This document shows, one piece after another, positions 51,903 to 60,345 of a stretch of DNA of 64,000 nucleotides. The notes beneath the pieces were generated by a model, which saw nothing but the letters and a program-made list of their open reading frames with translations, was not told the DNA's origin and did no database searches. The DNA is taken from positions 682,001 through 746,000 of the forward strand of contig NZ_JACNYK010000002.1 of NCBI RefSeq assembly GCF_014692505.1, written 5' to 3'. Origin of the DNA: Sphingobacterium arenae. Lineage in GTDB: Bacteria; Bacteroidota; Bacteroidia; Sphingobacteriales; Sphingobacteriaceae. Within the stretch, counting starts at the first letter, position 1. Each line of letters opens with the position of its first letter. The position numbers were made by a program, and so were the translations under genes.

Positions 51903-52358
51903 GTTAATCGGCTTTACTGTGTAAATCTATTTTATAATCACTTTAAAGTTATAAAACAGAAACCAATAAAACTAATATTTTTAGCAAAAAAAACGAGTTT
52001 TGCGGGAGTATCGGGGTCGGAAGAGTACTGGGGATTTACCTGGCGGCAATCGGTACAACTTATTTTGATGGACATTAATAAATTTGGAGAAAGCAGATTT
52101 ATGGGTGAAAAATATTGCCCTATCTTTGGATTTTAATCCAAAGTATGACGGAAGAATTAAGACATATACAAGATTTCATGTTCCGTGTCCTCCACTTGTA
52201 GATAATTTGTATATACATTTAAAAAAGTTATAGATGATTTGCTAGCTAGAATAGAACGTAAATTATGAAGATTCTTCCGATTTTTGTTTAAGATAAAATT
52301 AAAAAATCATGAATCATCTTCGTATTTATCACCCCACCCACGTTTAAACAAATAATAA
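51903..52358. other. 456-bp divergent intergenic region
   Basis: This gap separates the DUF1016 gene (minus) from the TPM-domain operon (plus). It contains the recurring 24-nt element near 52.0 kb and a short ATG frame at 52146-52202 (TEELRHIQDFMFRVLHL then TAG), which could be the start of a lost gene. Otherwise it is AT-rich with no recognisable gene. Confidence 0.4.
51993..52016 (-). promoter_or_regulatory. 24-nt leader element upstream of DUF1016 gene (copy 4)
   Basis: It matches the mazG leader element (5870-5893) at 21 of 24 positions, all differences being transitions, in the same orientation to its downstream gene. It lies 91 bp upstream of the DUF1016 start. Confidence 0.4.
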
Positions 52359-53633
52359 ATGCGTTATCTTTTAATTATACTATTCCATTGTTTAATATCT
52401 AATATTTTGGGACAAACTAATCCCGAAAATCAAAAATTTGTAATCAAGAGAGATCGTATTATTGACTACGAACAGATTTTTACGGATAAAGAGACACAAA
52501 AATTAGATAGTATTATAAATATTTATTGGGAAAATGAAATAGCAGATATAGCCATTGTCACTATTGATGAGCGTCATACAGACAAAGAACATTTTGACCA
52601 ATATGTATTCAACAATTTGACAGGATATGCGCAAGGAGAATATGGAAAAAATAATGGAATAGTAATCGCCATATCCAAACAACTCCGCCAAATGCGTATC
52701 CAAAATGGTTACGGTATAGAGAAACTCATGAGCGATGAAGCCACAAAAAAGATCATTGAGGAATATTTTATTCCCAAATTTAAGAACGGCAACTATTTTG
52801 AAGGCACATGGAACGGTCTAAATGCAATCATCAGTCATGTAGAAAAGGAAATACAACAATATAACTATACGGATGCATCGTCTATCTTCCTGCCTTCGCT
52901 GTTTCAAAAGATCAGGGAGTTTGTACTGGAAAACGGAACGCCACAGACTTTCCGCAATCTTGATAGTGATAATCCTTCATACAATTTCACATCACTTGAT
53001 GTATTCCTGGGGCCAGCAAGGAAAAATTCCTTTGTTTTGAAAGATTTTTTGGAGACCGATTACTATGAAATGACCATCCGAGACAGGGATGACACACAGT
53101 ATCGGTTTGTCTGTTTTGATGAGCATTTACCTGAGCAGACATTTATAAAAAAGAACATGCAAGTCCATCGGGTGTATTGGCTTGAACCTGGAGATAAGTT
53201 GATTTCTCAGGATGTATGGCCTTTGCTGGCTCAGATAGAAGACGAAATGGTTCAGAATTCTGTAGCTGCTGATCCAAAAATGTTTACCCACTACAAATGG
53301 GAATTAAAGCAGGAATTCCATCCAATGGAACGTATATTTATGGACCTTGATCAAAATGAAACCATGGCGTTCGTTGAAAACGACTTTTTTGTCAATGGAG
53401 AAAGGAAAGGCTCTTTTGAGATTGACAAAAATAAAAGATTGTTATCGCTTAAAATGGACGAAAATAAACGCCCATCATTCGCAATTTTTAAAATGGAAGA
53501 TAGTTATTATTATCGTTACCATTTCAATAAAACCGAACGGAAACTCTATTTGGTTCCATTGGATGAAAAAGAAGGTCATGATCTTATTTCAGTAGAGGGA
53601 TGCACCCTTGTATTTGAAAGCTATAGACGATAA
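52359..53633 (+). CDS. TPM-domain protein, secreted (424 aa)
   Basis: A signal peptide (residues 1 to about 19, ending ILGQ) is followed by a TPM domain (about 25-165). It shows the family run DYEQIFTDKETQKLDSIINI, IADIAIVTIDER, YGKNNGIVIAISKQLRQMRI and NGYGIEKLMSDEATKKII. TPM (PF04536) proteins are membrane- or periplasm-associated, with proposed phosphatase or assembly roles. The C-terminal 250 residues are unique to this protein and show no known fold. It heads a three-gene plus-strand operon with two small membrane-linked proteins. Confidence 0.8.
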   Translation: MRYLLIILFHCLISNILGQTNPENQKFVIKRDRIIDYEQIFTDKETQKLDSIINIYWENEIADIAIVTIDERHTDKEHFDQYVFNNLTGYAQGEYGKNNGIVIAISKQLRQMRIQNGYGIEKLMSDEATKKIIEEYFIPKFKNGNYFEGTWNGLNAIISHVEKEIQQYNYTDASSIFLPSLFQKIREFVLENGTPQTFRNLDSDNPSYNFTSLDVFLGPARKNSFVLKDFLETDYYEMTIRDRDDTQYRFVCFDEHLPEQTFIKKNMQVHRVYWLEPGDKLISQDVWPLLAQIEDEMVQNSVAADPKMFTHYKWELKQEFHPMERIFMDLDQNETMAFVENDFFVNGERKGSFEIDKNKRLLSLKMDENKRPSFAIFKMEDSYYYRYHFNKTERKLYLVPLDEKEGHDLISVEGCTLVFESYRR

Positions 53634-53646
53634 GATAGATATATAT

Positions 53647-54219
53647 ATGACAGAAAAAAGTAAGATGTCTACAAAAAAAATAATGGGAATCATTGCACTA
53701 ATCGTAATCGGCGGGATCGGTCTTTTGGTTTTTATGATTTTCGCAACCGTAAAGACTAAATCAACAAGCATCAATAGGTACGAGCCTTTCAAGGAATGGA
53801 TCGGAAAAACTGTGACCCTTAACAAGGAAGTGGTTCTGTTTAAGGATAAGGTAGAAATGAATCATAACAGCGACTATCCTTATAGGGTACTGGATCACCA
53901 CCATCCGCAATGGCAGTATATAGACGAGAAAAAGCGTATTGGAGATTTGGAAGAGATCACCACGTTTCCGGCAGGAACGACATGGAAGTTTGAAAAAGCC
54001 ATTCAATACACCAATGGTGTATCGGGCTTCTCTTATCCTATCATGTTCGGAACTATAGCTATTGATGGAAAAGAATATAAGACGGGTTATCAATGGGGAG
54101 AAATGGATGTGGGGAAAAAGTTTGACAAAGTAGAAAAGTGTTGGCAATTTCACCAGGCTCCATGGCAAGAAGAAAAGGATACGGCTTATTATGCCCTGCC
54201 AACGGCTTCACTTTGGTAA
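53647..54219 (+). CDS. single-pass membrane protein (190 aa)
   Basis: From the ATG at 53647 (13 bp after the TPM gene stop) the protein has one hydrophobic segment (about residues 13-33, IMGIIALIVIGGIGLLVFMI). An extracytoplasmic domain follows with VTLNKEVVLFKD, HHHPQWQYIDEKKRIGDLEE and TFPAGTTWKFEKAIQY. No family is recognised. The short gap and order imply operon membership with the TPM gene, whose product it may partner. An upstream alternative start at 53608 overlaps the TPM gene and is less likely. Confidence 0.65.
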   Translation: MTEKSKMSTKKIMGIIALIVIGGIGLLVFMIFATVKTKSTSINRYEPFKEWIGKTVTLNKEVVLFKDKVEMNHNSDYPYRVLDHHHPQWQYIDEKKRIGDLEEITTFPAGTTWKFEKAIQYTNGVSGFSYPIMFGTIAIDGKEYKTGYQWGEMDVGKKFDKVEKCWQFHQAPWQEEKDTAYYALPTASLW

Positions 54220-54269
54220 TACCCAAAAAGCAGAAAATAATTTCAGCACATTTTAATCATATTATTCTC

Positions 54270-54833
54270 ATGGATCCCATAAGTATATACTTTTTTGCAC
54301 TAGCTTCTATTATCGGCTTAGAAAGCACGAGTATAGTGAGCCAAAAAGCAACTATCACGATCAACCCTGTGGAAAGAACCTTTGAAATTCAACAAGAAGA
54401 CCTTTTTGCAATCATAGTGACCGAAGCTGACAGTATTGTCGTGGTGCACGAAATACAGCAGATAGCAGAATTCAACAAGAATAAAGCGAAGAGAACCGAT
54501 AATGGTTTGACTGTTGATACAATCGTGTTCAGCAGCCGTAACCAGCAGTTGAATGCTGCTTTAAAAGGTCGGTACACCGACCCCGGCGTATGGGCAAAGG
54601 CAGGAATTCATCTTGACAGTACTTCAACGTATAGCTTTAGTCTGATGAATTTCCCGGACTGGAACATGCAGTCATCTGATGCTGTTTTAAACGAGAACTA
54701 TTGGAGTTGGCCGACAGACAAAACGGTGACGATCATACTGGAACCTTACAAAAATATCCCCGAAGAGTATCGGCAGCATCGGCAGAGTCTATTACCATCC
54801 TGGCAACAGGGGCTGGATAGCCGATCGAAATAA
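54270..54833 (+). CDS. membrane-associated protein of unknown function (187 aa)
   Basis: The ATG at 54270 is preferred over an upstream frame opening at 54138 that overlaps the previous gene. The N-terminus (DPISIYFFALASIIGLES) is hydrophobic and could be a membrane anchor or an uncleaved signal. The rest is soluble, with ITINPVERTFEIQQEDLFAI and the C-terminal WSWPTDKTVTIILEPYKNIP. No family is recognised. It is the third gene of the TPM operon, 50 bp after the second. Confidence 0.6.
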   Translation: MDPISIYFFALASIIGLESTSIVSQKATITINPVERTFEIQQEDLFAIIVTEADSIVVVHEIQQIAEFNKNKAKRTDNGLTVDTIVFSSRNQQLNAALKGRYTDPGVWAKAGIHLDSTSTYSFSLMNFPDWNMQSSDAVLNENYWSWPTDKTVTIILEPYKNIPEEYRQHRQSLLPSWQQGLDSRSK

Positions 54834-54869
54834 GAAACAAATTTGTTTCTCAATTCACTATCCGAAATT

Positions 54870-55016
54870 TCAGAATGTTGTATCATCGCCCAAACCAAAA
54901 TGGTGGTGTTCGATTACTACGGTTTTTCTGTAAGCGTTTGGATTATTGGGTTTGGCATATCCCATTCCGTTTGTACCGCCTGTGATAAGAGCGAATTTGT
55001 CTTTAAATCTTTGCAT
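54870..55016 (-). pseudogene. short-chain dehydrogenase, N-terminal remnant
   Basis: The minus-strand frame from ATG 55016 reads MQRFKDKFALITGGTNGMGY, the start of a short-chain dehydrogenase with the TGGTxGxG cofactor loop. Then it switches to an unrelated tail (NPNAYRKTVVIEHHHFGLGD) and stops at 54870. A deletion must have joined the dehydrogenase start to another sequence. The gap 54834-55238 holds this and the DUF2075 scrap only. Confidence 0.6.
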
Positions 55017-55081
55017 TTTTTTTTGTTTAAAAATCTATTGCAAAGATTGGTATGTATATTAAGATAGAAAATCCGAAACTT

Positions 55082-55129
55082 GCTGTTTTTCTCTGATCCG
55101 CCATGGCGAAACTGGGATTCTAAATTGAA
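55082..55129 (-). pseudogene. scrap of a DUF2075 gene (helicase-core motif)
   Basis: The minus-strand frame reads FNLESQFRHGGSEKNS, matching YDLESQFRNGGSEKYS at about residues 416-432 of the intact DUF2075 protein; the DNA matches 4202-4249. The flanks are not homologous. It is the second DUF2075 fragment in the window. Confidence 0.7.
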
Positions 55130-55238
55130 ACCTTTTGGCTTGCGGAAAATTAGGTCTATAATCAATTTCCGATTTTTCTTTTCTAATGTATTTTGGTTAT
55201 ATTATCTTTGAAGCTTGTCACCTTTTACGGAACTAGTT

Positions 55239-56420
55239 ATGCTAAAAATCCTCAAAAATTTTACTGATTCACCCACAAGCGGAGGGATAATCCTGTTTAT
55301 ATGCGTGCTTATTTCTCTGGCGATCGCCAACTCTCCGCTCGGTGACGCGTTTGAAAATATATTGAATACACCGCTGGGGTTTGAAACAGCTTCGGTACAT
55401 TTAAGATATACGACCGCACTCTGGATAAATGATGGCCTGATGGCTATCTTCTTTCTTTTGGTCGGACTAGAGATAAAGAGAGAGCTGGTGAGTGGAGAGC
55501 TATCTACGCCTCGACAGGCGCTCCTACCAATATTGTGTGCTTTTGGCGGCGCCATCGTACCAGCTGGTATATACTTTGCCGTCAATCAGGGAACGGAAAC
55601 TGTCAGTGGCTGGGGAATCCCTATGGCAACGGATATCGCATTTGCCTTGGCGGTGATTGCCATGCTAGGCAAACGTGTCCCTGCCTCTCTAAAAATATTT
55701 TTGGCAGCGCTGGCTATCGTGGACGATCTTATCGCCATCTTGGTCATCGCCATTTTCTATTCGGCCGAACTACACACAATATACTTAGGTTACGCTGTGG
55801 CTATATTGGTACTCCTCTTCATTTTTAACAGATTAGGTGTCCGGTCCTTGGCCTTTTACCTCATCCCCGGTCTCTTTATCTGGTACTTTGTCCATCATTC
55901 GGGTATCCATGCTACCATCGCGGGGGTATTGACAGCCATGACCATTCCACTGGCGACCAAAGGCGGGCAAGAACCGCCTTTACTTAAACTCGAACATACC
56001 CTTACTACGCCGGTGAACTTCCTGATCGTTCCCCTATTTGCTTTGGCCAATACGGCCATCCGTTTCGAGGAAGGTATGTTGGAAGGACTGATCTCACCTT
56101 TGGGAATCGGGATCATCGTTGGGCTTATGCTGGGTAAGCCTGTTGGCGTATATTTGATGACTAAACTGGCAATCCTGTTGCGTATCGGATCTATGCCTCA
56201 GGGGGCATCTTGGCCCCAAATTATCGGAGTAGGTCTTTTGGCTGGTATAGGTTTTACGATGTCCATATTTATTGCACTATTGTCTTTTTCGGACAATCTC
56301 CTCATCGCCGAGGCAAAATTCTCTATATTGATCGCGTCACTCTTCTCGGGATTGGCGGGATATATCTTGTTAAGCCGGGTTGCAACACCACCGAACGATA
56401 ACGAAAAAGACGTAGGATGA
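55239..56420 (+). CDS. nhaA: Na+/H+ antiporter NhaA
   Basis: This 393-aa antiporter has about 12 membrane segments. The key residues are present: MATDIAFALAV (the Asp133-type site) and AIVDDLIAI (the paired aspartates that bind Na+ and H+). GLEIKRELVSGELS and GIGFTMSIFIALLSF are further NhaA signatures. It expels Na+ or Li+ in exchange for protons and regulates internal pH. I chose the ATG at 55239; a TTG upstream at 55215 would add eight residues. Its stop overlaps the start of the next transporter gene by 4 nt (ATGA), showing co-translation. Confidence 0.96.
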   Translation: MLKILKNFTDSPTSGGIILFICVLISLAIANSPLGDAFENILNTPLGFETASVHLRYTTALWINDGLMAIFFLLVGLEIKRELVSGELSTPRQALLPILCAFGGAIVPAGIYFAVNQGTETVSGWGIPMATDIAFALAVIAMLGKRVPASLKIFLAALAIVDDLIAILVIAIFYSAELHTIYLGYAVAILVLLFIFNRLGVRSLAFYLIPGLFIWYFVHHSGIHATIAGVLTAMTIPLATKGGQEPPLLKLEHTLTTPVNFLIVPLFALANTAIRFEEGMLEGLISPLGIGIIVGLMLGKPVGVYLMTKLAILLRIGSMPQGASWPQIIGVGLLAGIGFTMSIFIALLSFSDNLLIAEAKFSILIASLFSGLAGYILLSRVATPPNDNEKDVG

Positions 56421-57676
56421 AAAAAATAGCGTTGCACTGGCAAATATTGATCGGTATTATAGGAGGTATTCTTTTAGGGTTGTTGTGTATCCAGTTTGCC
56501 GGTGGAAAAGAGTTTATCATTGACTGGATCAAACCCTTCGGAACGATTTTCATCAACCTGCTAAAACTGATCGCTATTCCACTGATTATCGTATCGCTGA
56601 TCAAGGGTGTTTCCGACCTGAAAGATACTACCCAACTTTCCGGACTCGGACTGCGGACCTTTGGTATGTATATACTGACAACCGTTATCGCGGTTACCAT
56701 AGGCCTTGGTCTGGTCAACCTTATCCGGCCGGGCAGTTTTATCTCCGAGGAGACCAGACAGGAAATGTTGCTGTCTTTCGGAGGCGAAGTTCGGGAGAAG
56801 GTGGATAAGGCCGCAGAAGTGCAAGACACCAGAGGGCCTTTACAGCCACTTATCGACATTGTGCCAGAAAATATTTTTGATTCGATGTCGGTAAACAGTA
56901 ATATGCTACAGATTATCTTTTTTAGCTTGTTGGTAGGTATCGCTATGATATCCCTGCCTTTTGGACAGGTAAAGGCATTCAAAAAGGTACTGGATGCGGG
57001 AAATGCGATTGTACTGAAGATCGTCGACCTGATGATGCTCTTTGCGCCTTATGGCGTTTTTGCCCTTATTGCAGCTCTCATTGCAGAAGCACCTTCCTTT
57101 GATGTATTCAAAGCCTTGGGCATGTACGCTTTTACTGTGCTACTGGGACTATTAATAATCGTGTATGGTGTCTATTCAATTTTCATATATTGCTTTGGCA
57201 GAATGAACCCGTTCCGGTTTTTCAAAGCTATCCTCCCTGCGCAACTTCTGGGGTTTTCAACCAGTTCGAGCGCCGCTACTTTGCCTGTCACGATGGAATG
57301 TGCGGAAGAAAACCTGCATATAAGGAAGGATGTTCTAAGCTTTGTGCTACCAATAGGTGCCACGATCAATATGGACGGAACCTGTTTGTACCAAGGTGTC
57401 GCAGCGGTCTTTATTGCCCAAGTGATGGGACACGACTTGTCCACCGCCGAACAGCTCAGCATAATCGTGACGGCTACTCTTGCTTCGATCGGTGCAGCAG
57501 CCGTACCAGGAGCCGGTATCCTGATGCTGGTTATCGTATTGGAATCCATCGGTATCAATCCGGCGGGCATAGCCCTGATATTTGCGGTAGACAGACCATT
57601 GGATATGCTCCGCACTGCTACCAATATCTCCGGTGATTCCATGGTGGCTTTATTGATGGACAGACAGATCGAATAA
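56417..57676 (+). CDS. dicarboxylate/amino acid:cation symporter (DAACS)
   Basis: This 419-aa transporter of the glutamate/aspartate/dicarboxylate type has the two re-entrant hairpin motifs: STSSSAATLPVTMECAEE (HP1) and PGAGILMLVIVLESIG (HP2). The unwound TM7 gives NMDGTCLYQGVAAVFIAQ, and TM8 carries FAVDRPLDMLRTATNISGDS. It imports acidic amino acids or C4-dicarboxylates with Na+ or H+. It is translationally coupled to nhaA (4-nt overlap). That linkage suggests that Na+ brought in by symport is handled by the antiporter. Confidence 0.94.
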   Translation: MKKIALHWQILIGIIGGILLGLLCIQFAGGKEFIIDWIKPFGTIFINLLKLIAIPLIIVSLIKGVSDLKDTTQLSGLGLRTFGMYILTTVIAVTIGLGLVNLIRPGSFISEETRQEMLLSFGGEVREKVDKAAEVQDTRGPLQPLIDIVPENIFDSMSVNSNMLQIIFFSLLVGIAMISLPFGQVKAFKKVLDAGNAIVLKIVDLMMLFAPYGVFALIAALIAEAPSFDVFKALGMYAFTVLLGLLIIVYGVYSIFIYCFGRMNPFRFFKAILPAQLLGFSTSSSAATLPVTMECAEENLHIRKDVLSFVLPIGATINMDGTCLYQGVAAVFIAQVMGHDLSTAEQLSIIVTATLASIGAAAVPGAGILMLVIVLESIGINPAGIALIFAVDRPLDMLRTATNISGDSMVALLMDRQIE

Positions 57677-57690
57677 AGGGAGACGAGTCA

Positions 57691-58536
57691 CTATTCTGTA
57701 TCTTCGGAAGTCAACAGGACGGGTGTCTGAGGGTTGAGGACAATTGCTCTTGCCAAACTTTTGTGCAGCAATTTTTTGAAAAAACCACGGGCATCGATAA
57801 GAGTAATCACGGTCATATCGGCTTTCAGCTTGTCTAAAATTTCATTAACTGCCTCCACATTTTCCGGGACATGTGCCATTTTCGTAGACAGGCTCTTCAA
57901 CGGACTTTGCTTTTCCAACACTTCTTTCCATTGCTCGAGCTTCCGAAGGTCTTCCGCTGTGGGCACGTCTTTTCCTTCGTGGATATGCACTAAGGTGCAG
58001 GAAGGATGTATATCGCCGAACAGCGTATTAAAATTTGTGAGGCTCTTGACATCGCCCTGCTGGTAGTCTGTGAAAAAGACAACATTTTTCAGCTTAAAGG
58101 AGTTTGTATGTTCCGGAACGATCAACAAGGGACGGGATACGTCCTTGGCCACATCGTAGGTATTATTGCCAAGCAGATCTTTTCGGGTACCCGATGCCCC
58201 ATACACACCCATAACGACCAAACGGACATCGTCTTCCCTTATATACTGGTTAATCGCATCCAAAAGATTGTTTTTGGCGGTGCCTGAGGTCAACTGTACA
58301 TCAGCATGTTTTCCCAGCTTTTCGATAAACTCAGCCAGTCCCTTTTCAGCTCCTATCTTCGCTCGCTGCTCGTCTGTCTCATTGGCCAAAGGACTCTGAA
58401 ACGCAGAGGTAAACGATGTATAAGCATGGAAAAGATGGACTCGTGCCTTCATCTTTCGCGCTAGCTCTATGCCATAACATGCAGCTATCAGGGAATTGTT
58501 CGAAAAGTCTGTGGGTACCAAAATGGTTTGATTCAT
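57691..58536 (-). CDS. universal stress protein, tandem UspA domains
   Basis: This protein (281 aa from the ATG at 58536) starts NQTILVPTDFSNNSLIAACY, the UspA first strand. The first domain contains VRLVVMGVYGASGTRKDLLG with NTYDVAKDVSRPLLIVPE, which gives a G-x-x-G-like ATP-binding region. The second half is a less conserved Usp module ending ARAIVLNPQTPVLL. The longer start at 58566 adds ten residues. USPs bind ATP and aid survival under stress. It lies convergent with the DAACS gene (14 bp gap) within the ion transporter block. Confidence 0.88.
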   Translation of the reverse strand: MNQTILVPTDFSNNSLIAACYGIELARKMKARVHLFHAYTSFTSAFQSPLANETDEQRAKIGAEKGLAEFIEKLGKHADVQLTSGTAKNNLLDAINQYIREDDVRLVVMGVYGASGTRKDLLGNNTYDVAKDVSRPLLIVPEHTNSFKLKNVVFFTDYQQGDVKSLTNFNTLFGDIHPSCTLVHIHEGKDVPTAEDLRKLEQWKEVLEKQSPLKSLSTKMAHVPENVEAVNEILDKLKADMTVITLIDARGFFKKLLHKSLARAIVLNPQTPVLLTSEDTE

Positions 58537-58652
58537 ATCTGATTCTTTTTTATTTCTGGCCGGCATACTACTATCGTACGGGCCCCTACTCTACCAAAAA
58601 TACAAAGCCTTGGCCGCATTGGCAAGTGATTCCGGGAGTATTCGGTGATGTG

Positions 58653-60086
58653 TTATTTCTTTTGGTTCCAGAAATCCATATTGCGGAAACCATACTTCGA
58701 GTTATCGAATACCGGGTCTACGCCTTCCCGTCTCTGCCCGTCATAGTCTTTCAGTAACACCAACACCCTGTTGTGCAGGAAGATAATGGCAATCACGTTT
58801 AGCCATGCCATGATACCCACACCGATATCACCCAATGTCCAAGCAGATTCCGCAGTGGACACACAGCCCATATATACTGATGCTAGGATAAGTAAGCGCA
58901 ACGCCCATATCAGTAGTTTATTCCTGCTTGCCCCTAAGACAAAGCTGACATTGGTCTCGGCAATATAATAATAGGCCATGATCGTTGTAAAGGCGAAAAA
59001 GAAAAGGGCAATCGCCACAAAGCTGTCGCCTATCATGGGAAAGTGCCTTGCTACTGCAAGCTGCGTATATTCTGGCCCCGCCTGTATTTTCTCTCCAATA
59101 TTCTGTACAAGAAAGGCCCCCTCGGGATCAACAATGTTGTACTGACCGGTAAACAGAATCATGAATGCTGTTGCCGTACAGACAAACAGGGTATCCACAT
59201 ATACCGAAAACCCTTGTACAAGTCCTTGTTTGATGGGATGACTTACAGCTGCTGCCGAAGCGGCATGGGGAGCTGTCCCCTGTCCGGCTTCGTTGCTATA
59301 GATGCCCCGCTTTACACCCCAGGAAATAGCCATCCCCATAATGCCTCCAAAGGCCGATTCGGTATTAAAGGCCGCATTGAATATCATGGCAATGACCTCT
59401 GGTATCTGCCGAAAATTAAGTACCATGATCACAATGGCCATTAGGATATATGCTCCCGCCATAAAGGGTACAACATATTCGGCAACACGGCTTATACGTT
59501 TCACACCTCCAATGATGATAAAGGCAAGGAGCAGCACCAGTACAACGGCAATAACGTGATGCGAAATACCGAAAGAGGAATGGACGGCAAGCGCTATGCT
59601 GTTGCTCTGCACGCTCGGCAATAGGAAGCCTGTACTGACAATCGTGACAATGGCAAACGCCCAGGCAAAGACCTTGGTGTGTAAGCCTTTCAGGATGTAG
59701 AAGGCAGGGCCACCACGGTACTGCCCATCTTTCACTTCTTTGTACATCTGTCCGAGGGATGCCTCAATAATGGCCGATGAGCTACCGAGAAAGGCAATCG
59801 CCCACATCCAAAACACCGCTCCGGGGCCACCCATGCCAATTGCCGTGGCTACCCCAGCAATATTTCCCGTACCGACCCGTCCCGATATCGCCAAAGCAAA
59901 AGCTTGAAACGAAGATATCCCTCTTTTTGAATTACTGCCAGTGAACAAGAGTTGTACCATATGCCGAAGGTAACGCAGTTGTGGGAACCGAAAACGTAGG
60001 GTGAAATAGATACCTGCCAGTAAACAGAGATAAACGAGCGCATCGCTCCAAACAATATTATAAACCTGATTGATGAACTGCTGCAT
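58653..60086 (-). CDS. alanine/glycine:cation symporter (AGCS)
   Basis: This 477-aa transporter has about 11 membrane segments. The AGCS signature SGRVGTGNIAGVATAIGMGG and GPGAVFWMWAIAFLGSSSAI are clear, as is GIYSNEAGQGTAPHAASAAA. It imports alanine, glycine or related amino acids with Na+. It is transcribed divergently from putP, with 259 bp between the starts. With PutP, DAACS, BCCT and NhaA it makes a set of Na+-linked carriers. Confidence 0.94.
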   Translation of the reverse strand: MQQFINQVYNIVWSDALVYLCLLAGIYFTLRFRFPQLRYLRHMVQLLFTGSNSKRGISSFQAFALAISGRVGTGNIAGVATAIGMGGPGAVFWMWAIAFLGSSSAIIEASLGQMYKEVKDGQYRGGPAFYILKGLHTKVFAWAFAIVTIVSTGFLLPSVQSNSIALAVHSSFGISHHVIAVVLVLLLAFIIIGGVKRISRVAEYVVPFMAGAYILMAIVIMVLNFRQIPEVIAMIFNAAFNTESAFGGIMGMAISWGVKRGIYSNEAGQGTAPHAASAAAVSHPIKQGLVQGFSVYVDTLFVCTATAFMILFTGQYNIVDPEGAFLVQNIGEKIQAGPEYTQLAVARHFPMIGDSFVAIALFFFAFTTIMAYYYIAETNVSFVLGASRNKLLIWALRLLILASVYMGCVSTAESAWTLGDIGVGIMAWLNVIAIIFLHNRVLVLLKDYDGQRREGVDPVFDNSKYGFRNMDFWNQKK

Positions 60087-60282
60087 TCAATGGGGATTGT
60101 GGTTTCAATCGATCTAAGGTAGAAAAAATAGCCATTAAATTAAAACCATAGAAGATATCTATTTCTTCTTACACCTCTATTTGTTTTTTTTATATATGAT
60201 GGATGTCATGCTCTCCGGTCATATCAACTATATTTTTTTTTATACCTTTACCGAGACCGCTAGCACATAATGTGATCTTTAG

Positions 60283-60325
60283 TTCCCCAATCTTACTTAT
60301 ATTCAGGTTCTTGGGGAATAGTTTT
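60283..60325 (+). promoter_or_regulatory. terminator-like hairpin in the putP leader
   Basis: TTCCCCAA (60283-60290) pairs with TTGGGGAA (60311-60318), and the stem is followed by TAGTTTTTTT, only 20 bp before the putP start. A small dyad CACAT-A-ATGTG lies upstream at 60264-60274. An intrinsic terminator inside the 5' leader would allow attenuation control. A terminator for an unseen short transcript is the alternative. Confidence 0.45.
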
Positions 60326-60345
60326 TTTGTTAACACACTAAAAAT

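Noticed and set aside
51888..52136. Plus-strand 82-codon frame between the DUF1016 and TPM genes
   Set aside because: It runs over the repeated leader element, lacks a recognisable domain, and looks non-coding.
56323..56982. 219-codon minus-strand frame over nhaA and the DAACS gene
   Set aside because: It crosses the boundary of two well-supported genes on the other strand and has serine/proline-rich shadow composition.
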